Assembly (NCBI RefSeq): GCF_029867415.1
Contig: NW_026705001.1
Location: forward strand, 154,501 to 218,500
Direction of reading: 5' to 3'
DNA length: 64,000 nt
Origin: Vicia villosa
Lineage: Eukaryota > Streptophyta > Magnoliopsida > Fabales > Fabaceae
Part shown: positions 33,000-48,810 of the stretch, piece by piece
Layout: each line of letters opens with the position of its first letter
Position numbering within the stretch: position 1 is the first letter of the stretch
Notes under the pieces: model-generated
Seen by the model: the letters and a program-made list of their open reading frames with translations, nothing else
The model's database searches: none
Told to the model about the DNA's origin: nothing
Translations under genes and position numbers: made by a program

Positions 33000-34270
33000 A
33001 AAATTGTTAATTAACTTAATTAATTAACTAAAAAAAATTAAAATCAACCTTTCTATATTAGAACTCTTGATCAACATCAATGCATTTTCAAAACCAAACC
33101 AAAATCTTTACAAATAATTTCAATCATCTCATCACCAATTTAAAAACTTTTCCATTCAATCTCAAACAAATGCGAACCAAACACTTGATCAATGTCAAAT
33201 CGTCCTTTTCAAACTCAATCAAATAATTTTTCAATACAAACGCAAATCAAACATTTGATAAACACCAAGTTCTTTTCCTACTTAAAAATGCGTAAAAAAT
33301 ACTTTTCCCAAATAAATCAGATGAAAAAGGATTGATTGGCGTAAGTCTCTTCCTCCCCCAAGCACTGCAATACTAGCTGTAGAGCTTACTGTTTGAGTAC
33401 TTGTTTTTCAAGCCATAACACAATAATTAACCGAGTTTAGTCCATTCTTTCGTGGATGAAAAAAGATTAATTGGCCGTATGCCTATTTTTTTTCTCGAGT
33501 ATTTGAATACTAGTTGTAGAGCTTACTATTCGAATACTCGTCTTTCGTTATGGAATCGTGACTCTATTCGCTTCAGATATTTTACAATAAATTGGGTGAA
33601 AAAGGATTAATTGGGTGTAGACCTCTTTCTTCACCAAATATGTGGATACTAGGTGTATAGCTTACTGTTCGAATACTCATCATCCACATAAAAACGATCT
33701 AACCAATCAAATCTTGTTTCCGCCTTAGCGCGACCGCAAAACTTATCACAAACGAAAGTTATTTTACCCATTATACCATATTAAAAACAAACGCTTAAGC
33801 CTCCCACGCGCGAGCATACAAGAAACGTTTAACAACTAGAATGCGACATAAGCATCGTTCACTAAAATCAACCAACATATATGTGGTTTTTTACTAAGAT
33901 CTACGTAGTTTTGAGCTCCCCATCACTCTTGGGGATACGTAGGAGCGAGATCCAACATCTCGTCAAACACCCTAATTAAAAACCTAAAAATTCCCCCTTT
34001 CTTTCATTTTGCAAATAAGAATAATAATTCAAAGAAATAAGTAACATACGCTAACACTCTTTTGCAACACTAACTAAACAGTTCAGTACACCAGATACGA
34101 GGGATGCTAATATCTTCCCTTCGTATAACCTAATCTCGAACCTGAATTTAGTTGCAACGACTATTGCTTTTTGTTCTTTAAGGGTTTTATCGATATTTTC
34201 CCTTTCCTTTAAAATAAATAAACTTTGGTGGCAACTTTGTTGTATTTCGAGTGTTAGTTACTGTTAGACA
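33000..34270 (+). mobile_element. Probable Ty3/gypsy (Ogre-like) LTR remnant
   Basis: Non-coding. Near 33925-34255 it has phrases I associate with LTR ends of large legume gypsy elements: GGGGATACGTAGGAGCGAG, then CAACATCTCGTCAAACACC, GATGCTAATATCTTCCCTTC, and TTGGTGGCAACTTTG near the end. 33320-33690 holds three diverged direct units. No gag or pol frame is attached, so this could be a solo LTR. Identification is from memory of the family. Confidence 0.42.
33320..33690. repeat. Three ~138-bp direct repeats
   Basis: Units start near 33319, 33455 and 33595 with GATGAAAAAGGATTGATTGG-like sequence and contain TAGCTGTAGAGCTTACTGTT-like words and GAATACTCGT near the end. Divergence between units is moderate. 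Confidence 0.82.
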
Positions 34271-34279
34271 ATAGGCAAC

Positions 34280-36032
34280 AATTTAGAGGGGGTGAATAGA
34301 TTGCTAATAAAATTTTCTTGTTTAATACGTGTTTAAAAAATTGTTTAACTATGGAAAGCGAAAATAATTTCGGATCGACAATCGTCTATCCCGAACTGTT
34401 AACGAAAGGATCAGATATGCGTTTAAACCATGACTAACGTATTTAATTGATGAAAAAATTAATCAATATATTTTCAACAATTATGTTTGAATAAAAGAAC
34501 ACAATGACAATCGATTTCCAATGAAATATTAAACAAAAACTTGACTTAAGCCATTTGTCGAACACTTGGTGTGCAATCAATTCTGATCAGATTTTTCTTT
34601 GGTTTTATTGATATGAAAATCCAATTGCAATCTTATAGATTGCAATCAAATAAAAAAAACTTGAAATATTATTGACTAAGAAATTATCTAAATGTATTGA
34701 TTGCACAATTAATGAATTCACAATTTGCAATGAAAGTAAAGAGAGAGGGGGAGAGAGCGGAAGAGGGGGATTTGTTTAGGAAGTTCACTAATCGGCCTCA
34801 CTATGGGTAAGTCTACCCCTAATTCCTAATGCAATTGAGATAATGAAAATTAACCTTTACAAATGTTGTTTACAAGAGAAAAAGTAGACATCCAACCCTC
34901 CAAACCCTGTGGTTGATGTTGATCATATCTTTTTCTCTTCCCTTGATCTTAAGCTCGATCAAGTAACCCAATACTTTCAATTTGATCCTCTGGTTACCGC
35001 TACTCCTTCGACATAGCTCTTTTCTTCGAAGCTTTCACTCAGCTGAACCCAAATTGCGAACTATTGTGGCCTTTGAGAGAAACGTATTTCTTCAAAGCTT
35101 TCACTCAGTTGAATCTAATTTGAGAAATCTTGTGAAAGGCCCCAAATTAATCCTTGATCTTGGAGGAAAACGCCAGCTGAATTCATCTTGAAACCCCCAA
35201 AGAATTTCTAACCCAATCAATTACATCAAACCTAATTAGACCTTATCAACTTATCTCAATATCACATAACAAAAAAGATTATGTGCAATTATTGTATGTA
35301 TGCAATGAGAGATGATGAAGATGTTGAAGGTAAGAAAAGGGGTTTGAATTGGGTTTCAAGGTTAAAAATAAAAATCTTTCCAAGTCAAAAACAAAGAACA
35401 CAAGAGCAAAAATAAATGACACAAATATTTTTATCCTGGTTCACTGTTAACAAAGTTAATCAAGTCCACCCGTCAAGGTGATTTTACATTCTCAACAAGG
35501 ACTTAATCCACTAAACCAAACTGATTACATACACCACAACAATGACCAATTTTCAATGTTGCAAACCACAAAAATTATCCATCTTCAGAGTCTTCAGCAC
35601 TTGGTCTTCAGAATCTCTATCTTCAGAATCTTCATAACTTAATCTTCTAGAACCTTGTCTTCAGAATCTTCAGAACTTAATCTTCTAGAACCTTGTCTTC
35701 AGAATCTTCAGAACTTGGACAACAAAATCTCAGAGCTAAAGAAGTCTCTAAAAGCTCTTCCACAAGAGTCACGATCAGAGGCTCTATCACTAATGTTCAT
35801 CAGAATTGTTATAATAGAAGCATTATGGAACATGACTGAGTCTGTAAACATCGTTAGTTTCTTTCAGTGTCAGAGATTGTTGAGTTCATAACATTAGTTT
35901 CTGAGTCTGTAAGCACTATGTATTATGATGAACAATTTATACTAGGTTTAATCATATAAATTAAATTCAGAGTTAGCTAAACAGCTCCCCCTGAGAACTA
36001 TACTCCCGAAATTCATTTAAGCTTGTTCAGAG

Positions 36033-36070
<38 letters not shown>

Positions 36071-36160
36071 ACTAAGCTCAAGACTTACAAAATAATTTTG
36101 AAGTATAAGAAGGTAGCAAGAAAGGAATACTTCTCCGTTTTCATTCCATCAGAGTCTGAC
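34280..36160. other. Retroelement-like non-coding DNA with poly(C)
   Basis: No gene. The phrase TAGAGGGGGTGAATAGATTG near 34291, GGGTTTGAATTGGGTTTC near 35340 and CAGCTCCCCCTGAGAACTAT near 35980 are typical of LTR or flanking parts of SIRE/Maximus-type copia elements in legumes (recalled, not searched). A duplicated word CTTCAGAATCTTCAGAACTT occurs near 35660 and 35697. It ends near the 38-base C run. Confidence 0.35.
36033..36070. repeat. Poly(C) homopolymer, 38 bases
   Basis: An uninterrupted run of C, bordered by TTCAGAG on the left and ACTAAGCTC on the right. It is the only long G/C homopolymer in this AT-rich window. Confidence 0.97.
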
Positions 36161-36667
36161 TAGAAATGTCTGGTTCTTCATCTCAGATCCTGACTTGCTA
36201 TCAAAACACGATGAATTGTCAGAACCGTTGTGAATGTTGCGCTAAGCTTCAAAACTTGGGTCATCTTGAATATTGACCATGTTCAGAACATCTGAACTTG
36301 ATGGCTTCTAAAAGATCTTGACCATATATCCTTCAGAGTTTTGCATGTTTATTATCATGTATGGGAATGATCTATTGAGAATAGGTGTATCAAAATCATC
36401 TTTACTTCGCCCCCTTTATCAAAAATCAAAAAGACTTTAACAAAATGACCAAAAAGATACACTTCATTGATTAATAATGATAATGTACAGGATTTAAAGG
36501 AGCAAATGTTTGGGATAGTTTTTGGAAATAGATATTAAAATAAATCGTAACATGCTTTCCTAAAACAATAGTATAAAAGAGAGAGAAACTTTCATTAATA
36601 AGTAATGGAAGTACATGATGATAACAACACAGTGAAACAAGCAACCAGAAGAAACAAAAAAAAATCA

Positions 36668-37135
36668 CTCAACATAATCAAACATTTTCCATTGTTCTAC
36701 AACTAAAGCATCGACAAGCATTCCATTTCTGACCCTATCAACTATCCTTGCTCGTAAGAAAAGCTCATACAACACTCTTCCATAAAGAATGAGAAAGGTT
36801 GTCAGGTTTCTAGAAGGCAGAATTGCTTCTTTGAAATAGTTAAAGATGGTCTTTGGAAGGTTGATGCGGGCCTTGAATACAAGAAAATACAGAAAATGCT
36901 TGTCTTCATTTGTAATGACTTCTTTGTTTATTTCCCTTGGACGAATGTTTGACAAAATCACTTGATGTCAGACTCTTGCAAAGGGACGAAGAGCCGATGC
37001 AGAAGAAGATCTACTGACTTGATTGAACTTGTCAAGAAAGATAAGAATTAGGGTTTCATCAAAAGTGTTGTTGAAACGATACTCATCCGCAGACAAGCCA
37101 ACATCATTACACCTTATTGCGTCACAAATAAAAAT
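36668..37135 (-). pseudogene. Gag-like plant retroelement ORF fragment
   Basis: On the - strand, about 37100-37020 reads GLSADEYRFNNTFDETLI, and 36961-36668 reads NEDKHFLYFLVFKARINLPK, then LYGRVLYELFLRARIVD. This resembles the 'putative plant transposon protein' family found in ORFs near gag of large LTR elements, the same family as 9900-13071. One stop separates the blocks. Confidence 0.48.
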
Positions 37136-37210
37136 TCAGGTGATTCTTATTGGATGGCCAAACACAAAATAATGAATATTTATATATTAAATTTTGCTTT
37201 AATTTAACTG

Positions 37211-42036
<4,826 letters not shown>

Positions 42037-42222
42037 TGTATGTTTTGGAAATTTTATTGAAGAAAAATCTCCAAATTTTCTGTCTTGATTTTTTTTCCTG
42101 AAATTATACATCTAAGGAGGGTTGATTGATATTTTGGTTATCGTTGAATCTTAAAATTTAAGTATTAAACTTTAGTTATCCTTACATTAATGTTTACTTT
42201 TTCACCATTTTAAAAATAGATA

Positions 42223-42456
42223 CTCCTACCGTCTCATAAAAAGTGTTTTATAGAAGCAATATATGGTTTTTAGAAATATTAGATATGTTGATTTTAATGA
42301 TAAAACTAATACCATTTACTAGAATATCCCTATTATTTGTAGTTAATAGAGTAGTTGAATAAAGTAAAAGTTAATAAATAGTAGTATAGAAGTGGAAAAT
42401 AATAATAAATATTACATTGGTATTGTAAAAGGACAATTATTTTGAGACAGAAAAAA
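42223..42456. mobile_element. Diverged Stowaway-like MITE
   Basis: Begins CTCCTACCGTCTCATAAAAA after a TA and ends near GGACAATTATTTTGAGACAG. The inner parts of the ends are recognisable inverted repeats, but the last bases on the right are degraded. Confidence 0.55.
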
Positions 42457-42496
42457 AATTACAAATGGTTATAGTGCTTCTAAGAAGAATAACTAT

Positions 42497-43432
42497 ATTT
42501 CTAGACCTCCGACCTTCATTGGAGATTCTACTCAATTTGAATGGTAGAAAAGCAAGATGTACACCAACATAATAGGTCTTGATGATGAGTTATGGAATAT
42601 TTTTGAAGATGTCATTTATATTCCAATTGATGGAGTAGGAATGGTTGCTGACATAAATAGTCTCAAACCTGAGCAAAAGAAGACCTATAGAAAACATCAC
42701 AGACTGCGGGGGATTCTAGTGGATTCTTTACCTCACTTTGAGTACATTAAAATCATTTATAAATCTACTGCTCAAATCATTTTCAAATCTCTTTGTGCTA
42801 CTTATGCAGGAAATCAACAAGTTAAAGAGGCAAAGGAAAACATTTTAATCCAATAGTATGAATTGTTCAGAATGAAGGAAGATGAAGACATTGAAACCAT
42901 ATTTTTAAGGTTTCAAGTTCTTGTTTTTGGACTTCAGGTTCTGGACAAGAGATATACAACTGTTGATCATGTCAAGAAAATTCTTAGGAGTCTTCTTGTA
43001 AAATACATACCAAAAGTAACTGCCATTCAAGAAGCTAAAGATTTAAACACTATAAGTCTTGAAAGTCTAATAAGCAATCTTCAAAGTCATGATATGGAGC
43101 TTATTGGAGATGAACCTGCCGAGAAATCAAAGTATCTTGCTTTGAAATCTATTAGTAAATTTACCCCATCTTTTTAAGTTTGTGAACCTAAAGAATATAC
43201 CTATGAAGGAGGTTCTGAAGAGGGTTTAGATGAAGAAGATATGGAATTCATTGTCAAAAGATTTCAATATTTGGCCAAGAAAAACAAACGAACCTTTGGA
43301 AGAAGTAGTGGCTTCAGAGGATCAAGGTCCAGCGATAAGAAAGATGATCAGAAGGGATGTTTCAACTGTCATAAGCCTGGTCACTTTATTGCTGACTGCC
43401 TAGAGCTGCAAAATGACAAGTCAAATAAATGA
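42497..43432 (+). pseudogene. Copia (SIRE/Maximus-like) gag
   Basis: The frame reads RPPTFIGDSTQFEW, then a gag body (MYTNIIGLDDELWNIFED; LFRMKEDEDIETIFLRFQVL; HVKKILRSLLVKYIPKVTAI) and a complete CCHC zinc knuckle CFNCHKPGHFIADC at about 43360-43401. Three in-frame stops interrupt it (after FEW, before YELF and before VCEPKEY), two of them where Trp or Gln is expected. The element seems to start about 42460; no LTR was identified. Confidence 0.85.
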
Positions 43433-45490
43433 AGCTTTCAAAAAAACGGCTTCAGAAACAAGTTTAAAAAGAGTCTTGTGGCAACATGGGATCAACTTGA
43501 CAAAGAAGAATAATCTGACAGAGGGTAAGAAGAAGCCAATCTAGATTTTATGGCTTCAACATCTTTAGGCACATAATCTGACTCTGGTTTTGGTTCAGAT
43601 TCTGAAAAAGAAGTTGAGGTATTTTCTAAACTTTCTAATTTTGATTTAATTACATTAATTCAAGACCTTATGGAACGGTGACAAGAGAAAGGCAGACACA
43701 TGAAAATTTTGAAAAAGCATTTTGAACAAAAAAAAAAACAAATGAATTAAAATCTCTTCAAAATCAATATGATGATTTAGAAAGAATTCAAATTGTTCAT
43801 GTGTCTAATAAAATTCCAGATGAGCATGAACTTGCTCTTAAGGAATTTATCATAAATGGCTTTAACAAGACAAAACTTGCATCCATGATTATGGTGTAAA
43901 TAGGAGCAAAGGAGAATGTCTTGGTTATTCTCAAAAATCTGACCATCAATGGTTTGGAGCTGTAGTTAAACCAAAGGATCCTTCTTCTTCAAGTTCTGCT
44001 CTGAAAGGACTATATTCTTACTTTGTACCAACTGCAAATAAGAAAAAAGTTCAGAACTAGTCAGAACCAAAAACTCAAGAGTCCAAGGTTCTAAATAATT
44101 CAAAACCTAGTACTTTAAAGTCAAAGGATCTGAAGAAACCATAATCAAGGACTCGGAAATCTAAGGTTCTAAACAGACTAAAGCCAAGGACTCAGAAGTC
44201 AAAGATTCTGAACAGACCATAACAAAGGACTCAGAAGTCAATGAATCTGAACAAGCCAAAACCTAAGACAGCAGAGTCTAAAGATCTAAAAGGTTCACAA
44301 CCAATGACTAAGGTTATTTCCATATCCAAAAATATTAAACCAAAAATCTTAAATAATCCCAAGCATTGTTTCACAAGGGCTAAGGTACAAAGTTAGAAGA
44401 AACCTTTCGAACTAACCTCAAAGGACCCATGAAATTATGAGTACCTAAATATGAATTGTTTTTTATACGGATATGTTTAAAGGGGGAACAAAGCAGCAGT
44501 CTTGGTACCTAGACAGTGGATGCTCGCGAAATATGACAAGAGAAAAGCATGTTTCTAAACCCTAACTCTGAAAGAGGGGGAAATGTGGGATTTGGAGGAA
44601 ACCAGAAAGGGAAGATCATTGGTATGGAAACTATTGATAATTCTTCTATCTCTATTAATAATGTTTGGTTAGTAGATGAACTAATATATAACCTACTTTT
44701 AGCATAAGTCAATTTTGTGATAGTGGTTATGAAGTAGTGTTTAATAAGAACATATGTATAATCATGAATGAATTTAACAAGTCCATAGTGTTCAAAGGTA
44801 GAAAAAAAGGCAACATTTATAAAATATTGTTTTTTAATTGCATGATCAGAAGGTACCTTGCCTTCAATCAATGAGTTGGGAAAAATGGCTCTGGCACCGA
44901 AGGTTCGGTCATGCTAACTGGAGGTTAATCTCTAAGCTTAGCAAGCTAAAACTTTTTAAGGGTTTGTCAGATCTTAATTATCATATAGATGCTCTTTGTG
45001 GAGCATACCAATTAGGAAAAATTAATAAAACCTGTTTCAAAACTAAAAATCATTGTCTCTACCTCTAGACCCTTAGAACTACTTCACGTTGATTTATTTG
45101 GTTTAGTCAGTACAACATCAATCAATGGGAAGAAGTATGGATTAGTCATTGTTAATGACTATAGCAGATGGACTTGGGTTAAATTCTTAAGAACCAAATA
45201 TGAGTCATATGATGTATTTAGCATCTTCTGCATACAAGTACAAAATGAAAAAGAATCTAAAATTTTAAAAGTCAAAAGTGGTCATGGAGGAGAATTTAAA
45301 AATGAGCCATTTGAAATCATTTTTGAAAAATATAGAAATCTCCATGAATTCTCTTCTCTTATAACTCCTCAACAAAATGAGGTTGTAGAGAGAAAGAACG
45401 GATATTTACAAGAAATGGCCAGAACCATGATCCATGAAAACAAATTACCAAAGTACGTGTGGGCTGAAGCTGTAATTCGGTGAGTTATCC
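43433..45490 (+). pseudogene. Copia protease and integrase remnant (truncated)
   Basis: Downstream of gag. 44070-44300 has short tandem repeats around AAGGACTCAGAAGTC. Near 44500 the protease motif WYLDSGCSRNMT is present. 44870-45050 is the GAG-pre-integrase region (LWHRRFGHANWRLISKLSK). 45060-45480 is the integrase core: LLHVDLFG with the first Asp, VNDYSRWTWVKFL, then KVKSGHGGEFKN, where the second catalytic Asp is replaced by Gly, then NEVVERKNGYLQEMARTM with the Glu. Similarity stops near 45485; reverse transcriptase, RNase H and 3' LTR are absent, probably cut off by the MULE that follows. Many stops and shifts. Confidence 0.85.
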
Positions 45491-45499
45491 AGACATGCA

Positions 45500-47390
45500 T
45501 GTCCTAATATTTGAAGCGGGAATTTTATTATCTGTCACCTTTACATGTCAGATTATTCTGAAGATGCATCTCCGGAAAAATAAAATATGTAATTGCTAAA
45601 AACAACCACGTACATTATTAGACCCTGTATCTATTTTTTCCATAAACCCTTCCATTTTCAATCAAGATTTTCACTCCAAAACTTCATTCTTGTGTTTCGT
45701 CAAATCAAAAGCAGAAAAAGAAGTTGGAATTCAAGGTAAATTTCATTTATTTTAAGTCTCATTACTCACATTAATCATGTTTTGAAGTTGAAAAAAGTTA
45801 TGTTGTATCTAGAAATGTATTTCCAAAGAATGTATGAATTAATTCGGATATGTATTTTCAGATGTTGTCTGTTTTCATTTTCCACCAGTCTATTTTTCAC
45901 TATTATCTATTTTTAGTATTGTATGTTTTTTTATTAGATATGGTGCACTCTGATGTTTTTCGGAAACTTATTGTATCTTCGGATGCCAAATATGTTGTTG
46001 TGAAGGAGGTAGATATTAGCAAACAATTTAAAAATGAACAAGAGTTTAAATTTTGTGACCATATGCTTCAATGGATTCGTACGAAGGCATCCAAATTGGA
46101 GTTTGGTATTGTAATCGGAAGATCTGATAATGGTTCGGATAGAAGAGGTGCATTTGTGACATTAATATGTGAAAGAAGTGGGAAATATAGACATCTTCTC
46201 CAGAATTTCAAACGAGATGACACTGGTACAAGAAAATGTGAGTGTCCCTTTAGGTTGCGTGGTTATTGGTTGGCAAATGACAAATGGAGATTTAATTTGA
46301 TTTGTGGTTTACATAACCATGATTTGTGTGAAAAGTTAGTCGGTCATCCAATTGTATGTCACCTCGTGCTGAAAGAGAAGGAATGCGTTTCAGACATGAC
46401 ATTAAATTTGGTGCAGCCAAAAAACTTACTTACAACTTTGAAACATAAAAGACCCAGAAATATCGCAAATATCAAGCAAGTGTACAATATTCCTTACCAT
46501 ACAAACAAAGCGTTGAAGGGGATAAAACTGAAATGTAACACATCTTAAAACTTTTAGATGATAACAAGTATGTATATAGGTACCGAATGTGCGAGAATGG
46601 AGTAACCGTTAGAAATATATTTTGGACTCATCCTGATTTCATAAAGTTGATCAACATGTTTCCTACTGTGTTCATCATTGATTCAACGTATAAGACCAAC
46701 AAGTACAGGCTCCCATTATTGGAAATTGTTGGTGTTACCTCTACTTGGAAGACTTATTCTATCGGGTTTGTATTTCTAGAGAGTGAAAAAAGAGGAGAAT
46801 TTTACTTGCGCTTTAGAGGTGTGTCGGGCAATGCTGAGAAACAAAAACATATGTCGAAAGTAATTGTTACCGACCATGTTACCACTTTGATGAATTCGGT
46901 TGCAAAGGTATTTTCTACTTCTTATGCATTACTTTGTAGGTATCACATAAAAAAGAATGTGAGAAGTTAGATTAAACCCGCGGTAGAGACAAAACAGATA
47001 GAGGACGAAGATGGAAAAATGGTTAAGGCATGCGTCATAGTGGAAAAATAATGTATGCATGAAATGTTATAATAAATTCTTCAACAAAATATTTATATGT
47101 CGATGTTGTTATACAATTCAGAAAGGAGTGTGAGAAATATCCAAATTTATTGAAAGACGATAAATCAAATATCTCTATATTGACTGAATGGGAAGTGATA
47201 CAAGATAGATTTTTTAAAGTCGATGACAATATGAAACTCCACATCAAAGCAATTGAGGAAGATTGCATATCTGAAAAACCACAGACTTGGAACCACCCTC
47301 TCAACCGGCAAAAACAAAAGGAGCTCCTAAGAAGGTCAAACCTACAATTCAACGATGCGGTCTCCTTCATATTATGAACATGTTGACAAA
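45500..47390 (+). pseudogene. MULE transposase (FAR1-like) part of a MULE-OTU gene
   Basis: 45940-46547 encodes an N-terminal FAR1-type DNA-binding region (GRSDNGSDRRGAFVTLICER; RKCECPFRLRGYW; ICGLHNHDL). 46587-46970 encodes the MULE catalytic core: VFIIDSTYKTNKYRLPLLEI with the first Asp, then VIVTDHVTTLMNSVAKVF with the second Asp, then LLCRYHIKKNV. A stop separates the blocks, a piece between the Asp motifs is shortened (about where FTWAL is expected), and a stop follows KKNVRS. 47120-47330 continues in other frames. It would have catalysed cut-and-paste transposition but cannot be functional now. 45500-45850 is 5' flank. Confidence 0.82.
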
Positions 47391-48121
47391 CTTTTTCCGG
47401 AGTCACCAACTCTGAAATCTAAAAAAAAACGTTTTCATAGGAGCCCGCTTTAGCAATCCACCTCATTCACCGCCTCCACCAAAAATCCTATTCTTTGAAG
47501 AAATGTTGATTTTTATGAACAAATACATTGAACGGATCATCAATGTAGAGGATGACGGTAACTGTATATTTCGAGCAGTTTCTGCTTTGCTCGGTAAAGG
47601 AGAAGAGGATCTCACACTTGTCTGACATCAACTTATCCAAGAGTAGATGGGCAATAAAGAATCATACACACGACTATACGGGAATAAAGAAAATTTTGAA
47701 GCAATTTATCACTCTCTTGTTCCTTGCATTAGTGGACCTGCACCAGAAGATAAACGGATGTGCTTCCCTGAAATGAGTCATCTCATAGCAAGTGTGTATT
47801 GTGCTTCCCTAAAAACATTTTTCCACTACGCACTGCACCACCTCAAAATCTTAATGATTGTATTATGTGTGTTGGGTGGATTTCAAATTTACGGTATTTT
47901 GTTCAAGTTTTTTGAAACTGGGATGCCCTATAGCACTTACATCACCATAGTGGACAGCTCATTCAACTATCAAAGCGGAGACTTGGTCGGACCATTTTGT
48001 TGAAAGGATGCAAGATTTCACCAAATTGAGCGAGATTGAAAGAGAATCAAATAAACAAAAATCAAAAGGGGTACCACCAATAGTTAAGGATTTAGCCGAC
48101 AACAAGTCTTTCTGTTTATTT
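47391..48121 (+). pseudogene. OTU-type cysteine protease domain of the MULE-OTU gene
   Basis: Directly after the transposase, with a Pro-rich linker near 47450-47490 (FSNPPHSPPPPKILF). At about 47550 EDDGNCIFRAVSALLG carries the Asp and Cys of an OTU active site. KESYTRLYG, LVPCISGPAPEDKRM and FPEMSHLIASVY follow at 47650-47800. After further breaks WSDHFVERMQDFTKLSEI is readable near 47985-48035, ending in a stop near 48121. OTU domains are deubiquitinase-type proteases; fusion to MULE transposases is known in plants. At least three frame breaks make this copy inactive, and the catalytic His region is unclear. Confidence 0.78.
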
Positions 48122-48810
48122 TAGTATTTATTTATCAATTTATAGAAGTAACATTGTATTAGTGTGTTATGATATCTAATATATACATTTTGAAGTTTGT
48201 CAAAAAAAATTGCATTTATTAGATGTTTTGTTTCTGTCTTAATTGTATATGCATTTGGTGCGTCCGAAAATGTACCTCCGGAACTTGGGGGCATTATAGT
48301 ATTTTTATGAAGTGTCATAGTAATGCATAGAGTGCATTAAGAAATTCTCTATATTTTTATTATTTTACAAACTTAATTGTATGAATTGTTTATATTAAAA
48401 TATATTTAAAAAATATCTTATCTCACCTCATGGAGTTCTCACACATCATATGCATTGTCAAATTTGCCCTTCTGATTTCGAAGGTGTATCTCTAGAAGCA
48501 CTTTTTTTTATTTTACGTTGATTTATTCTGTAAATGCATCTACGAAACATTTTCTTAACTGAATTATTTTGGAGTTTTCCCCCATGTTTCTCAATCTAAA
48601 ATACTTCCGTAAATGCTTCTCCAGAAAAATCTAAATTTTAGGGGAAAAAAATGTTTAAAATATGTATTTCCGAAAGTGTATCTACGAAAGCAATGGACAT
48701 AAATGTAACTGCGCCAGATGCCTAAGAGTTATGGGGTGGATTGAGATATTCTTTATATTTATCATAAATATTTATGTTTATGTTTAAGTTTAAAATTAAT
48801 TTTGGTTTTT
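48122..48810. other. 3' flank of the MULE-OTU element
   Basis: Non-coding. It repeats words such as AAATGCATCTACGAAAC (near 48534), GTGTATCTACGAAAGC (near 48677) and TGCTTCTCCAGAAAAAT (near 48615); the last resembles TGCATCTCCGGAAAAAT near 45573 on the other side of the gene. These could be subterminal repeats, but no terminal inverted repeat was established. Confidence 0.45.

Noticed and set aside
33000..34270. Satellite DNA or CRISPR-like array from the repeated units
   Set aside because: Units are diverged, only three in number and adjacent without spacers; an LTR origin is simpler, and CRISPR is not expected in a plant genome.
36033..36070. Telomere-like or origin-like element
   Set aside because: A pure C run has no telomere repeat pattern and no related sequence nearby.
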